Assembly (NCBI GenBank): GCA_934511165.1
Contig: CAKSWA010000003.1
Location: 1-64,000, forward strand
From: an uncultured Oscillospiraceae bacterium
GTDB lineage: Bacteria; Bacillota; Clostridia; Oscillospirales; Oscillospiraceae
Reading direction: 5' to 3'
DNA: 64,000 nucleotides
Shown here in pieces: positions 1 to 7,683 of this stretch (within the stretch, counting starts at the first letter, position 1; the number at the start of each line of letters is the position of its first letter). Both the position numbers and the translations under genes were made by a program. A model generated the notes under the pieces. That model made no database searches and was not told where the DNA came from. It worked only from the letters and a program-made list of their open reading frames with translations.

Positions 1-8
1 GTCAAGCC

Positions 9-1943
9 TTACTCCATGCGGCTCGGCGTGCGCACAAGGCCGCTGCGGTAGGCCGCGAGCAGCTTTTTGAGATCGGCAATGCGCCGCTCCACGTCCGCGC
101 CGCCGTCGGTATCGCGCACGCGAAGCCGGTCGGGGTACTGCTCGATCATAATCGTGCGGGAGAGCACATCTGCGCTCTCTCGTGCGGCGGTGTTCGGGTC
201 GAACGGCTGGTGCTCGGCAAGATAGAGCTCGTGCGAGGAATATACCAGCGTGTAGCCGCAGATGCCCGTCAGGGGCTGATACGCCTTCGAGAGGCCGCCG
301 TCAATGTTGATGAACTTGCCGTTGGCCTTGATGGGTGTGTCGCCCTTCGTTTTGCGCACCGGGACGTGCCCGTTGATGATGTGGCCGCGTTCAAAGTTTA
401 CGCCGAACTCGGCGAGAATCGTGCGCGCCGTCTCTTCGCTGTTCCAGAGATCGTAGTACGCATTTTTGTGCTCCGTTCCGGCCTCCGGGTCATCGAGGAA
501 CGTGCGCTCGAACGTTGCGATCTTGTCCTTGCCGTTGAGCGGGGAGCACGGCCCGCACCAGAGATACCAGAGAAGATCGGTATTTTCCGTGCGCCGGTCG
601 TACATCGCCGTGCGGCACAGCCGGTCGCAGGCATCCATGAGCGACTTTCCGAAATATGTTTTGTCACCCATCGTCACGCGCGTAAAGCTGCCGTCCGGCT
701 CCATGGGGATGCAGCCGTGGTAGAGAAGGTTGCCGTTGCACACGCGGTACATCGCGCCCTTTTCCAGCAGATACCGGATGTGGGACTGCAGCTTCTCGCT
801 GCGAAGGAACGACAATACCAACTGATCAACAAGCTGCTGCTCCCGCTCGGAGAGCCGGTACGGGTCGGCGGGGTCAACCGTGGGAAGAGAGATATCGTTG
901 ATGCGGTAGTTTTTTCCGTCGAGCGTGATCGTCCCCTTGGAGCGGACAAGCTCGCCGAGCAGAAGACGCTCGTTCATTTTGTATTCCGGGTGGCGGAGGA
1001 TGAGCTGGCCTTCCAGCTTGAACTGGATAACCGTGATGGCTTTGAGGAGCTTGGCGGTAACGTCGCTGTTTTCCGCCACGCAGTCAGTCACATGGGTCGG
1101 CAGGAAGTTTGTGCAGGGATCGTCGCCGTACTGCTCCATGGCAAAGAGCGCAAGCGGGCGGACGTTCAGGCCGTAGCCGTCCTCGAGCATATCAAAGTTG
1201 CCGTATTTGAGCGAGTTTCGCAGCGCGTTCGCGATGCACGCGGGATTGCCCATCGCTGCGCCCATCCAGAGAATATCGTGGTTGCCCCAGACAAAGTCCA
1301 CACCGTGCATATCCATGAGATCGTCCATGACCATCTGCGCGGCAGGGCCGCGGTCAAAAACGTCGCCGACGATGTGGAGCTGATTGACCGTCAGGCGCGA
1401 GATGAGATTGGCGAGCGCAACGATGAACCGGTCGGCGATACCGGTCTCGATAACGCTGTTGATGATGCTTTCAAAGTACTTCCGCTTGTTGGGGTCGTGC
1501 TCGTCGGAGTCAATGAGCTCTTCGATGATATATGCATATTCCTTCGGCAGACGGGCGCGCACCTTGACGCGGGTATATTTGTCCGTCGCCTGACGGCAGA
1601 CGGCCACGAGGCGGTGGATCGTCACGCGGTACCAGGAATCGGAATGCGCCGCGGCGGCAAGTTCCCGCTCGGGATAGTAGAGCAGGCGCGCGAGCGAATT
1701 CTTCTCATCCTCGCCGAGAAGGTCGCCGAAGCTGTCGTTGATCTTGTCGTGGATCGCGCCGGAGGCGTTTTTCAGAATGTGGGAAAAATATGTATATTCG
1801 CCGTGGATGTCGCTCATGAAGTGCTCGGTCGTTTTCGGCAGCTCCAGAATGGCCTGCAGCCGCACGATCTCCGCCGCCGTTGCGGGAATGCTCGGGAAGC
1901 TCTTGGAAAGAAGCTCCAGATACTTGATTTCGCTCTCGTTCAT
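9..1943 (-). CDS. fbp: Fructose-1,6-bisphosphatase, class III
   Basis: This 644-residue protein hydrolyses fructose-1,6-bisphosphate to fructose-6-phosphate, the committed gluconeogenic step. It belongs to the class III enzymes of Firmicutes, which have a calcineurin-like metallophosphatase fold unrelated to class I or II FBPases. Visible metal motifs are SDIHGEY near residue 45, GDVFDRG at 193-199 and GNHD at 220-223. The length matches the family (about 640-670). The ATG start overlaps the stop of the upstream flavoprotein gene by four bases (ATGA), so the two are probably translationally coupled. The identification is firm; the metabolic reason for the pairing with a thiol-redox flavoprotein is unknown. 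Confidence 0.95.
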   Translation of the reverse strand: MNESEIKYLELLSKSFPSIPATAAEIVRLQAILELPKTTEHFMSDIHGEYTYFSHILKNASGAIHDKINDSFGDLLGEDEKNSLARLLYYPERELAAAAHSDSWYRVTIHRLVAVCRQATDKYTRVKVRARLPKEYAYIIEELIDSDEHDPNKRKYFESIINSVIETGIADRFIVALANLISRLTVNQLHIVGDVFDRGPAAQMVMDDLMDMHGVDFVWGNHDILWMGAAMGNPACIANALRNSLKYGNFDMLEDGYGLNVRPLALFAMEQYGDDPCTNFLPTHVTDCVAENSDVTAKLLKAITVIQFKLEGQLILRHPEYKMNERLLLGELVRSKGTITLDGKNYRINDISLPTVDPADPYRLSEREQQLVDQLVLSFLRSEKLQSHIRYLLEKGAMYRVCNGNLLYHGCIPMEPDGSFTRVTMGDKTYFGKSLMDACDRLCRTAMYDRRTENTDLLWYLWCGPCSPLNGKDKIATFERTFLDDPEAGTEHKNAYYDLWNSEETARTILAEFGVNFERGHIINGHVPVRKTKGDTPIKANGKFINIDGGLSKAYQPLTGICGYTLVYSSHELYLAEHQPFDPNTAARESADVLSRTIMIEQYPDRLRVRDTDGGADVERRIADLKKLLAAYRSGLVRTPSRME

Positions 1944-2770
1944 GCCTTCGTCTCCCGGTTCCTTTCCTCGATATACTGCGCAGCGCTGAGCGCTGCAATG
2001 TTGCCGTCGCCGACGGCCTTGGCGATCTGGTAGGGCTTGCCAGTGCAGTCCCCGGCGGCAAAAACGCCTTCCACGGAGGTTTTCATCGTCGCTTTGTCTG
2101 CAGCGACGTGTACGCCGTCCATGGCAAGACCCGAAAGGAGCGTATCGGGCGCGGCAACCGGGCGCAGAATGAACACCGCCTCACACGCATGCTCCTCTCC
2201 GTTTACCGAAAGGACGCGGACGCGCTCCTCCCCGAGCACCGCATACTTCGCCGTGCGCGTCGTGAACTGCTCGACTTCACAGCCCATCGTGCGGAGAAGC
2301 TCCGCTTCCTCCGCGGCGTCCGACGTGAAGCCTACGACGCAGACCTTCTTCCCGCGGTAGAGCATCCCGTCGCACGTGACGCAGTAGCTCACGCCGCGGC
2401 CGAGGTATTCCCGCTCGCCGGGAAAAAGCTTTCCGGCGGAAACGCCGGTGCAGAGGATGACCGTTTCGGCCTCGCAGAATTCCGAGCCGTAAACAACGCC
2501 GAAGCTCTCGCCGAGAGAGGCTACCGACGTAGCCCGGCCATGGAGAAGCTCTGCGCCCGCGTCCAGCGCCTGACGCTCCATTGCTTCAAGCAGCGCACGG
2601 CCGGAGATATCCGGGCAGCCAGGGTAATTTGTGATTTTGTGGGCGCGGGAGAGCGGGATATCGTCGATCCCGCCGGAGAGGATCGCCGCAGTTTTGCTCC
2701 GCGCGCACAGCGTGAGCGCCGCAGAGATCGCCGCCGGGCCGCCGCCGAGGATCACGGCATCATATTTCAT
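1940..2770 (-). CDS. Thioredoxin-reductase-like flavoprotein, probable ferredoxin-dependent type
   Basis: This 276-residue FAD protein has the thioredoxin reductase layout. The N-terminus carries the FAD-binding GGGPAAISAA, a redox pair C130-V-T-C133 lies in YCVTCDG, and the C-terminal FAD motif is GVFAAGDCTGKP. It is shorter than NADPH-dependent TrxB (about 305-315). The second Rossmann segment reads VVGFTSDAAEEA where TrxB has GxGxxA/S, and no HRRxxxR follows. Loss of both NADPH motifs is the mark of the clostridial ferredoxin-dependent flavin thioredoxin reductases. I infer that it takes electrons from ferredoxin and reduces a thioredoxin-like partner. It is first in a two-gene operon with fbp. 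TrxB family membership is firm; the electron donor is inferred. Confidence 0.8.
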   Translation of the reverse strand: MKYDAVILGGGPAAISAALTLCARSKTAAILSGGIDDIPLSRAHKITNYPGCPDISGRALLEAMERQALDAGAELLHGRATSVASLGESFGVVYGSEFCEAETVILCTGVSAGKLFPGEREYLGRGVSYCVTCDGMLYRGKKVCVVGFTSDAAEEAELLRTMGCEVEQFTTRTAKYAVLGEERVRVLSVNGEEHACEAVFILRPVAAPDTLLSGLAMDGVHVAADKATMKTSVEGVFAAGDCTGKPYQIAKAVGDGNIAALSAAQYIEERNRETKA

Positions 2771-2826
2771 AGGGTATACTCCTGTCGTTTGTTCCGCTAA
2801 GGTGCGGAAGGATTCATAGCTTCTCT

Positions 2827-2855
2827 ATTATCCAATAAATCAGTTGTAATTTCAA
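2827..2855 (-). promoter_or_regulatory. Promoter for the flavoprotein-fbp operon
   Basis: On the minus strand TTGAAA (2850-2855) is followed after 17 bp by GATAAT (2827-2832). Its -35 box abuts the -35 box of the divergent glnS promoter. Confidence 0.6.
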
Positions 2856-2872
2856 GCGTTGGCGTGTATAAT
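2844..2872 (+). promoter_or_regulatory. Promoter for glnS
   Basis: TTGTAA (2844-2849) and a perfect TATAAT (2867-2872) are separated by 17 bp, about 50 bp upstream of the glnS start. The region is AT-rich compared with its surroundings. Confidence 0.65.
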
Positions 2873-2923
2873 AATTTTCATTCATTCAATTCATACAGCT
2901 TTCATAAAATGGAGAGAGGCAAA

Positions 2924-4594
2924 ATGGACGAGATCAGAGAATCCAGCAATTTTATTCACGATTTTGTCGCCGAGGACATTGCCCCCGGCGGGCGGTTTGC
3001 CGGCAAAACGGTGCACACCCGTTTCCCGCCTGAGCCGAACGGCTATCTGCACATCGGCCACTGCAAGGCGCTGTGCATCGACTTCGGCACGGCGGAAAAG
3101 TTCGGCGGTCTCTGCAATCTGCGCATGGACGACACCAACCCCGCCAAGGAGGACACCGAGTTTGTCGACGCCATTCAGGAGGACATCCGCTGGCTCGGCT
3201 TTGACTGGGGCGACCGCTTCTTCTACGGCTCCGACTACTTTGAAAAGACCTATGAGCTGGCCGTCGGCCTCATCAAAAAGGGTCTCGCTTACGTCTGCGA
3301 GCTGACACCCGAGGAGTTTTCCGCTTACCGCGGCGACACGACGCACCCCGCCGTCAGCCCCTACCGCGACCGCCCGATTGAGGAATCGCTCGATCTCTTT
3401 GCGCGGATGCGCGCCGGGGAGTTCCCGGAGGGCAAGTATACGCTGCGCGCGAAGATCGATCTTGCGAGCGGCAACTTCAACATGCGCGACCCGGTGCTCT
3501 ACCGCATCCGCTACATTGAGCACCACCGGCAGGGCACGAAGTGGTGCATCTTCCCGATGTACGATCTCGCCCACCCCATTCAGGACGCGCTCGAGGGCAT
3601 CACGCACTCGCTCTGCTCACTCGAATACGAGGATCACCGCCCGCTTTATAACTGGGTCATTGAAAACTGCGACGTTCCGTCCAAGCCGCGCCAGATCGAG
3701 TTTGCCCGTCTCGGCATAAACTATACCGTGATGAGCAAGCGCAAGCTGCGCCGTCTGGTGGAGGAAGGCCGCGTCTCCGGCTGGGACGATCCCCGTATGC
3801 CGACGCTCTGCGGTCTGCGCCGCCGCGGCTATACGCCGCACTCCATCCGTGATTTCACCGACCGCATCGGCGTTTCCAAGGTCACGTCCACGGTGGACTA
3901 CTCGCTGCTCGAAAGCTGTCTGCGCGATGATCTCAACGCGAACGCGAAGCGCGTTATGGCGGTGCTCCGTCCCGTGAAGCTCACGATCACGAACTACCCC
4001 GAAGGGCAGACCGAGCTTTTCGATATTGAAAATAACCCCGTCGCCGAAAATAGCGGCACGCGTCCGGTTTCGTTCTCCCGCACGCTCTGGGTCGAGCAGG
4101 ACGACTTTATGGAAGAGCCGGTCAAGAAGTATAACCGCCTCTATCCGGGCAACGAGGTTCGTCTCAAGGGCGCTTACATCGTCCGCTGCACCGGCTGCGT
4201 CAAGGATGCAGACGGCAATGTGACCGAGATCCTCTGTGAGTACGATCCTGAGACCCGCGGCGGCAACACTCCCGACGGGCGCAAGGTACGCGGCACGATC
4301 CATTGGGTGGATGCGAATAACTGCGCCGACGCCGAGGTGCGGCTCTACGATATGCTCTTCTCCGACCCCGAGCCGGACGCGCCCGGCAAGGACTTCATCG
4401 ACTGCCTGAACCCCAATTCGCTCGAAGTACTCACCGGCTGCAAGGTGGAAAAGTCGCTCGAGGACTGCACCGCCACGGATCGCTTCCAGTTTCTCCGTCT
4501 CGGCTACTTTGCGCCGGACAACAAGGACAGCGCCACCGGCCATCTCGTATTCAACCGCGCCGTCGCGCTCAAGGATTCGTTTAAAAAGGACTAA
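2924..4594 (+). CDS. glnS: Glutaminyl-tRNA synthetase
   Basis: This 556-residue class I synthetase charges tRNA-Gln directly with glutamine. The HIGH motif lies at residues 43-46 in PPEPNGYLHIGH, and the KMSKS loop is VMSKR near residue 269. The C-terminal anticodon-binding beta-barrels are complete. The reading frame extends 20 codons upstream, but the ATG at 2924 is preferred because GGAGAG at 2911-2916 gives a good ribosome-binding site and the family begins with a short leader like this one. It stands alone, divergent from the flavoprotein-fbp operon and ended by an intrinsic terminator. Confidence 0.96.
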   Translation: MDEIRESSNFIHDFVAEDIAPGGRFAGKTVHTRFPPEPNGYLHIGHCKALCIDFGTAEKFGGLCNLRMDDTNPAKEDTEFVDAIQEDIRWLGFDWGDRFFYGSDYFEKTYELAVGLIKKGLAYVCELTPEEFSAYRGDTTHPAVSPYRDRPIEESLDLFARMRAGEFPEGKYTLRAKIDLASGNFNMRDPVLYRIRYIEHHRQGTKWCIFPMYDLAHPIQDALEGITHSLCSLEYEDHRPLYNWVIENCDVPSKPRQIEFARLGINYTVMSKRKLRRLVEEGRVSGWDDPRMPTLCGLRRRGYTPHSIRDFTDRIGVSKVTSTVDYSLLESCLRDDLNANAKRVMAVLRPVKLTITNYPEGQTELFDIENNPVAENSGTRPVSFSRTLWVEQDDFMEEPVKKYNRLYPGNEVRLKGAYIVRCTGCVKDADGNVTEILCEYDPETRGGNTPDGRKVRGTIHWVDANNCADAEVRLYDMLFSDPEPDAPGKDFIDCLNPNSLEVLTGCKVEKSLEDCTATDRFQFLRLGYFAPDNKDSATGHLVFNRAVALKDSFKKD

Positions 4595-4602
4595 GATATG
4601 CA

Positions 4603-4643
4603 AGAAGCAGCAGCTCCGAAAATCGGAGTTGCTGCTTCTTTTT
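4603..4643 (+). terminator. Intrinsic terminator of glnS
   Basis: A 17-bp stem (AGAAGCAGCAGCTCCGA pairing with TCGGAGTTGCTGCTTCT, one G-U) with a short A-rich loop is followed by a run of T, just after the glnS stop. Confidence 0.9.
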
Positions 4644-4649
4644 AACCGC

Positions 4650-4765
4650 CTCTCTCCTTGAGGGAGGTGGCTCGGCGTCAGCCGAGACGGAAGGAGTCAC
4701 TCCCTCAGTCTCGCTGCGCTCGACAGCTCCCTCGTGGAGGGAGCCTTTGGAGAGGGAGCCCTTTT
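4650..4765. repeat. Intergenic palindromic repeat
   Basis: This non-coding block is made of nested inverted segments, including GGCTCGGC/GCCGAG and several copies of CTCCCTC/GAGGGAG. It resembles the short dispersed palindromic elements found between genes in Oscillospiraceae. A block of different sequence but similar architecture lies at 11340-11480. Copy number elsewhere cannot be seen from here. Confidence 0.5.
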
Positions 4766-5916
4766 AAGCGCTCAAATCGATCCACAGAGCGGGACGGACG
4801 GCAGTTTTACCTGTGTAAAAGCTGCTGCCAACAATTTGACCGTTAATTCCGACACTTGCTAACTCCACTATCCATTCGCCGCTCGGCCGGAGCCACCACC
4901 AGCATTTGCCGTTTCTGGCAACCGCCACCCCGCTGGAAACAGCGTATTCTGTTGCTTCACACTCTCTTGCGCTGTCGGTGTCAAGATATATCTTCACTTC
5001 TATCGCACTCAGCAGAAACACTTTATCCTGTGCCACTTTGCTGGGATCTGTTTTGGAGTACGGAATATCTCCCACTAATATAGCTGTTTTCTCTTCCCCA
5101 GAAAAAGCTGCATCGAAAAAACTCTGATTCAGCCATTGACAGAGCGAGCATTTTTCCCACCCAACATGCGCATGTTCAGTGTCATACAGCTGACAATCCA
5201 GCGCGTACTTACTGATAACAAGCGGTCTGTTTTCTTCCTTCGTCAGTACAATCCACTCAACTGCTTCCTTACCATTGGAAACATTATTATCCTGCTCATA
5301 TTTTCCAAACACGATCGTGTCTCCGACATTGGCATTAATTAAACTCTCTTTGACAGCCCGTTTCCTGTATCCGGGAATAATCATCTGAATCAGAAGCATC
5401 ACCAAAGTGACACATACGCAAACGGTTGGAATGCCAATTGCTGCAATCCTTTTGGCCTTTTTTACTCTTTGGGCTTTCTTTTCGGCCTTGAGCCGTTCCA
5501 CCGCGGCTCTCTCCTCCGCCTTTTTACAGGCGGCTTCGGCCTCCTCTTCGGCTTTTTTCCGCGCGGCAGCTTCCGCTTTCAAGCGCTCGTCCTTTTCCGC
5601 TGTCAACGCTTCGCGGTCAAAGGAAAGCAGCTCGACTTTCTCATTTCCTCAAACATGGCAGAAGCCTTCGTCCGCGTGGCACAGCGCGCCGCACGTGCAG
5701 AACCAGATATCCTTATACTCTTCCGGGAATACCTGCGCCTTGGCGCCATATTTCATCTGGTACTGCTTCACAAGCTCGCTCTCGCCGAGTACCCTGGAAA
5801 GCGGCTTCGGGCGCGGCAGAGCCGCCTGCTCCGCCCCGGCATAGTTCCAGACCGTATTGTCAGCGAAGCCCACGCAGGTGACAACAGCGGTAAAGGCGCG
5901 TATATTTCTCGCTCAT
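4764..5916 (-). pseudogene. Degraded DUF6273-type membrane protein gene
   Basis: The remnant reads from an ATG at 5916 (MSEKYTR, ribosome-binding site GAGGTG) and quickly loses frame. It resumes in another frame at about 5895 (AFTAVVTCVGFADN) and runs to an in-frame TGA at 5649-5651. The same frame continues without further break to 4764. After the TGA come a charged Ala/Glu/Lys-rich coiled coil, one membrane segment (GIPTVCVCVTLVMLLIQMII), and a C-terminal domain ending in WLRPSG...TAVRPALW, typical of DUF6273 proteins. From memory, intact relatives start MSEKYTR and carry about 90 more residues before the FADN segment, so an internal deletion is likely. The TGA falls where a zinc-ribbon cysteine is expected (FCHV-stop-GN). 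The C-terminal part could still be made from the TTG at 5606, but no good ribosome-binding site is evident. Confidence 0.6.
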
Positions 5917-5925
5917 GTACGCACC

Positions 5926-6165
5926 TCAGATTTCCGGGATCTCATCGTCGCTCACCGGCAGGCCAACAGACGCTGCGCCCGTTCCGCCGCGCCGATCAGG
6001 CAGCGCGATGACCATTGAGATACCGACCGCGCCAAACAGGAACGTCCACCAGAAATACTTCTTGCTTGTATACCCCTTTTCGTTCGCGATATACTCAAAT
6101 TCCTTTCCGATGTAATACGCCACTACGGGCACTACGATCACTGCAATAATAATAACCGCTTCCAT
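5926..6165 (-). CDS. Small membrane protein of unknown function
   Basis: This 79-residue protein has two hydrophobic segments (about residues 2-18 and 38-56) and an acidic tail ending DDEIPEI. No family was recognised. The ATG at 6165 is preferred over upstream in-frame starts because GGAGGG lies seven bases before it. It ends 9 bp before the first codon of the degraded DUF6273 gene, so the two were probably one operon. Confidence 0.6.
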   Translation of the reverse strand: MEAVIIIAVIVVPVVAYYIGKEFEYIANEKGYTSKKYFWWTFLFGAVGISMVIALPDRRGGTGAASVGLPVSDDEIPEI

Positions 6166-6266
6166 AGATTTACCCTCCATATCTTTTTCTTCGGGAAAAC
6201 GTATAAACCCATTATAATATACACATATATACATGCAAGCCCAAAAACGCGTTTTTTGCGGATAAA

Positions 6267-6294
6267 CGGCGGCGTCTCAAAAGAGACGCCGCCG
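6267..6294 (-). terminator. Hairpin downstream of the NTF2-like gene
   Basis: CGGCGGCGTCTC pairs with GAGACGCCGCCG around an AAAA loop (TTTT on the minus strand). The minus-strand 3' flank is TTTATCC, so the U tract is short. Confidence 0.6.
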
Positions 6295-6336
6295 CGAACT
6301 TGTCTTATTCGATTTACAGAATGGCCCGCCGGGATC

Positions 6337-6668
6337 TTATGCCGGTCTTACGACCAGGCGCTCGATCGGGCCGTCAGAGCTGAATTCCGTGATGGTAGCC
6401 AGAGCCCGGACATGGTAACCGTCGTAAACGGCATAGTAGTAAGCCTGGGTGTCGCTGACGATACGGGCATCCGTGATGCGAAAGTGGCGGAACAGGAAGC
6501 GGTTGTGGTAGAACATATCAATGACCTCGGGGCCGTAGGTGCTGACCAGAGGCTTGCCCGCGTCACGGGGCAATGATCCACGAAAATAGCCGTGGGAGAA
6601 AAGAGCTTGCTCAGCGCCAAAGCGTCCTGATTGGCCAGAGCGTCCACATACTGTCGAATCAAAGTCAT
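6337..6668 (-). pseudogene. NTF2/SnoaL-like protein gene with a frameshift
   Basis: An ATG at 6668, with AAGGAGG eight bases upstream, opens a frame reading MTLIRQYVDALANQDALALS, the helical start of a SnoaL/NTF2-like fold. The frame changes at about 6567-6571 in a C4 tract on the coding strand. After the shift it continues as PRDAGKPLVSTYG and ends RLVVRPA at 6337. One added base in the C run would restore an ORF of about 110 residues. This could be a true inactivating mutation, a homopolymer error or slippage. A possible remnant of another gene lies just upstream (about 6667-6735), in which a short frame reads MGVYVITGG, like an SDR N-terminus; that is weak. Confidence 0.6.
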
Positions 6669-6803
6669 GGTTTCCGCCTCCTTAATATACTTTCTCGCTG
6701 TTGAGCAGGGCGTCGGTGCCGCCGGTGATAACATAAACTCCCATACGTTGTCCATGTCCTTTCTTAGGGATTAAAACAGAGAATCTTCCTTGTGTTTTAT
6801 ATC

Positions 6804-6816
6804 ATACACCGTGTAT
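6804..6816. promoter_or_regulatory. Possible operator upstream of the NTF2-like gene
   Basis: ATACAC-C-GTGTAT is a perfect 13-bp palindrome in an AT-rich stretch about 135 bp before the NTF2-like start. On the minus strand a TAATAT box lies beside it, with a TTGCAA 18 bp further upstream. No regulator gene is adjacent. Confidence 0.35.
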
Positions 6817-6934
6817 ATTATCATACATCCGCCGCGTATTGCAATCTCCCAAAAGTATAGCCTCGCACGGCTGGAGGTTTTACGCCGCATAGAAATTATT
6901 TCCGCTTTTGTCTGGTAATTTGTCTATTTTCCCG

Positions 6935-6963
6935 TTGACAGATGCGCCGGGGCATGATAGTAT
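6935..6963 (+). promoter_or_regulatory. Promoter of the pyrR-uraA operon
   Basis: A perfect TTGACA (6935-6940), a 17-bp spacer and TAGTAT (6958-6963) are followed by a leader of about 150 nt. Confidence 0.7.
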
Positions 6964-6969
6964 ACACGC

Positions 6970-7088
6970 CAGAAAAGACCTCTTTAAGTCGGTACAGAGC
7001 TGCCGGCAAGGCGTCGTAAGATGGAATCACGGTATCTTTATGCCGTGTCGCTGCGCCTTGTCCGGAATTGCCGGTCAAGGTTTTTTTG
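6970..7088 (+). promoter_or_regulatory. PyrR-type transcription attenuator leader
   Basis: The leader contains a PyrR-box-like element (CTTTAAGTCGGTACAGAG then GCCGGCAAGG, about 6982-7011). An intrinsic terminator follows: CCTTGTCCGG at 7057-7066 pairs with CCGGTCAAGG at 7071-7080 with one mismatch, then T7. CCGGCAAGGCG (7003-7013) can instead pair with CGCCTTGTCCGG (7054-7065), and this excludes the terminator. In known systems UMP-bound PyrR holds the 5' part and lets the terminator form, so high pyrimidine shuts off pyrR and the permease. The assignment to the PyrR family of elements rests on reading the motif by eye. Confidence 0.7.
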
Positions 7089-7120
7089 TTGTCAAAATGC
7101 CGGAAAGGATGTGGAATGCC

Positions 7121-7660
7121 ATGAACTTCAAAGCCCAGATCATGGACGAGGCCGCCGTGGAGCGGACGCTCGTGCGCATTGCCCACCAGATCATTGAAAA
7201 GAACCACGGCACCGAAAATCTCTGCCTCATCGGCATCAAGACCCGCGGCATCCCTCTCGCCGAGCGGCTGGCGAGAAACATTGAAAAGATCGAGGGCGTC
7301 CGCGTCCCGGTCGGAAAACTGGACATCACGCTTTATCGGGACGATCTCACGCTCGTTGCCGATGCGCCCGTCGTTTCGGACACGCACATTCCCTTTGATG
7401 TAAAGGGAATGACCGTTGTGCTCTGTGACGACGTTATTTTTACGACCCGCACCGCCCGCGCGGCCATCGACGCGCTCATCTCCCTCGGCCGGCCGGCGCG
7501 CATCCAGCTCTTCGCTCTCATCGACCGCGGCCACGCCGAGTTTCCGATCAAGCCGGACTTTGTCGGCAAGAACATCCCCACTTCCCTGCGCGAAATCGTC
7601 GCGGTGCGCCTCGCCGAGTGCGACGGCGAAACGGGCGTTTCCATTTACGAGAAAGAATAA
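7121..7660 (+). CDS. pyrR: Bifunctional pyr-operon regulator / uracil phosphoribosyltransferase
   Basis: This 179-residue PRTase-fold protein has the PRPP-binding signature VVLCDDVIFTTRTARAA near residue 100 and the family N-terminus MNFKAQIMDE. It binds pyr mRNA leaders in a UMP-dependent way and has weak uracil phosphoribosyltransferase activity. The frame is open further upstream, but that stretch contains the attenuator hairpin, so ATG 7121 is chosen. The gene is followed 23 bp later by a uracil permease and preceded by a PyrR-type leader, which is the classical autoregulated arrangement. Confidence 0.95.
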   Translation: MNFKAQIMDEAAVERTLVRIAHQIIEKNHGTENLCLIGIKTRGIPLAERLARNIEKIEGVRVPVGKLDITLYRDDLTLVADAPVVSDTHIPFDVKGMTVVLCDDVIFTTRTARAAIDALISLGRPARIQLFALIDRGHAEFPIKPDFVGKNIPTSLREIVAVRLAECDGETGVSIYEKE

Positions 7661-7683
7661 ATTTTTATAAGGAGAGAACGATT

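Noticed and set aside
210..2033. A 607-codon plus-strand frame opposite fbp
   Set aside because: fbp is unambiguous and the opposite frame is a codon-bias shadow.
5649..5651. UGA as a selenocysteine codon in the DUF6273-type gene
   Set aside because: The position is a structural zinc-ribbon cysteine, no SECIS-like hairpin is evident after it, and the gene has a second lesion.
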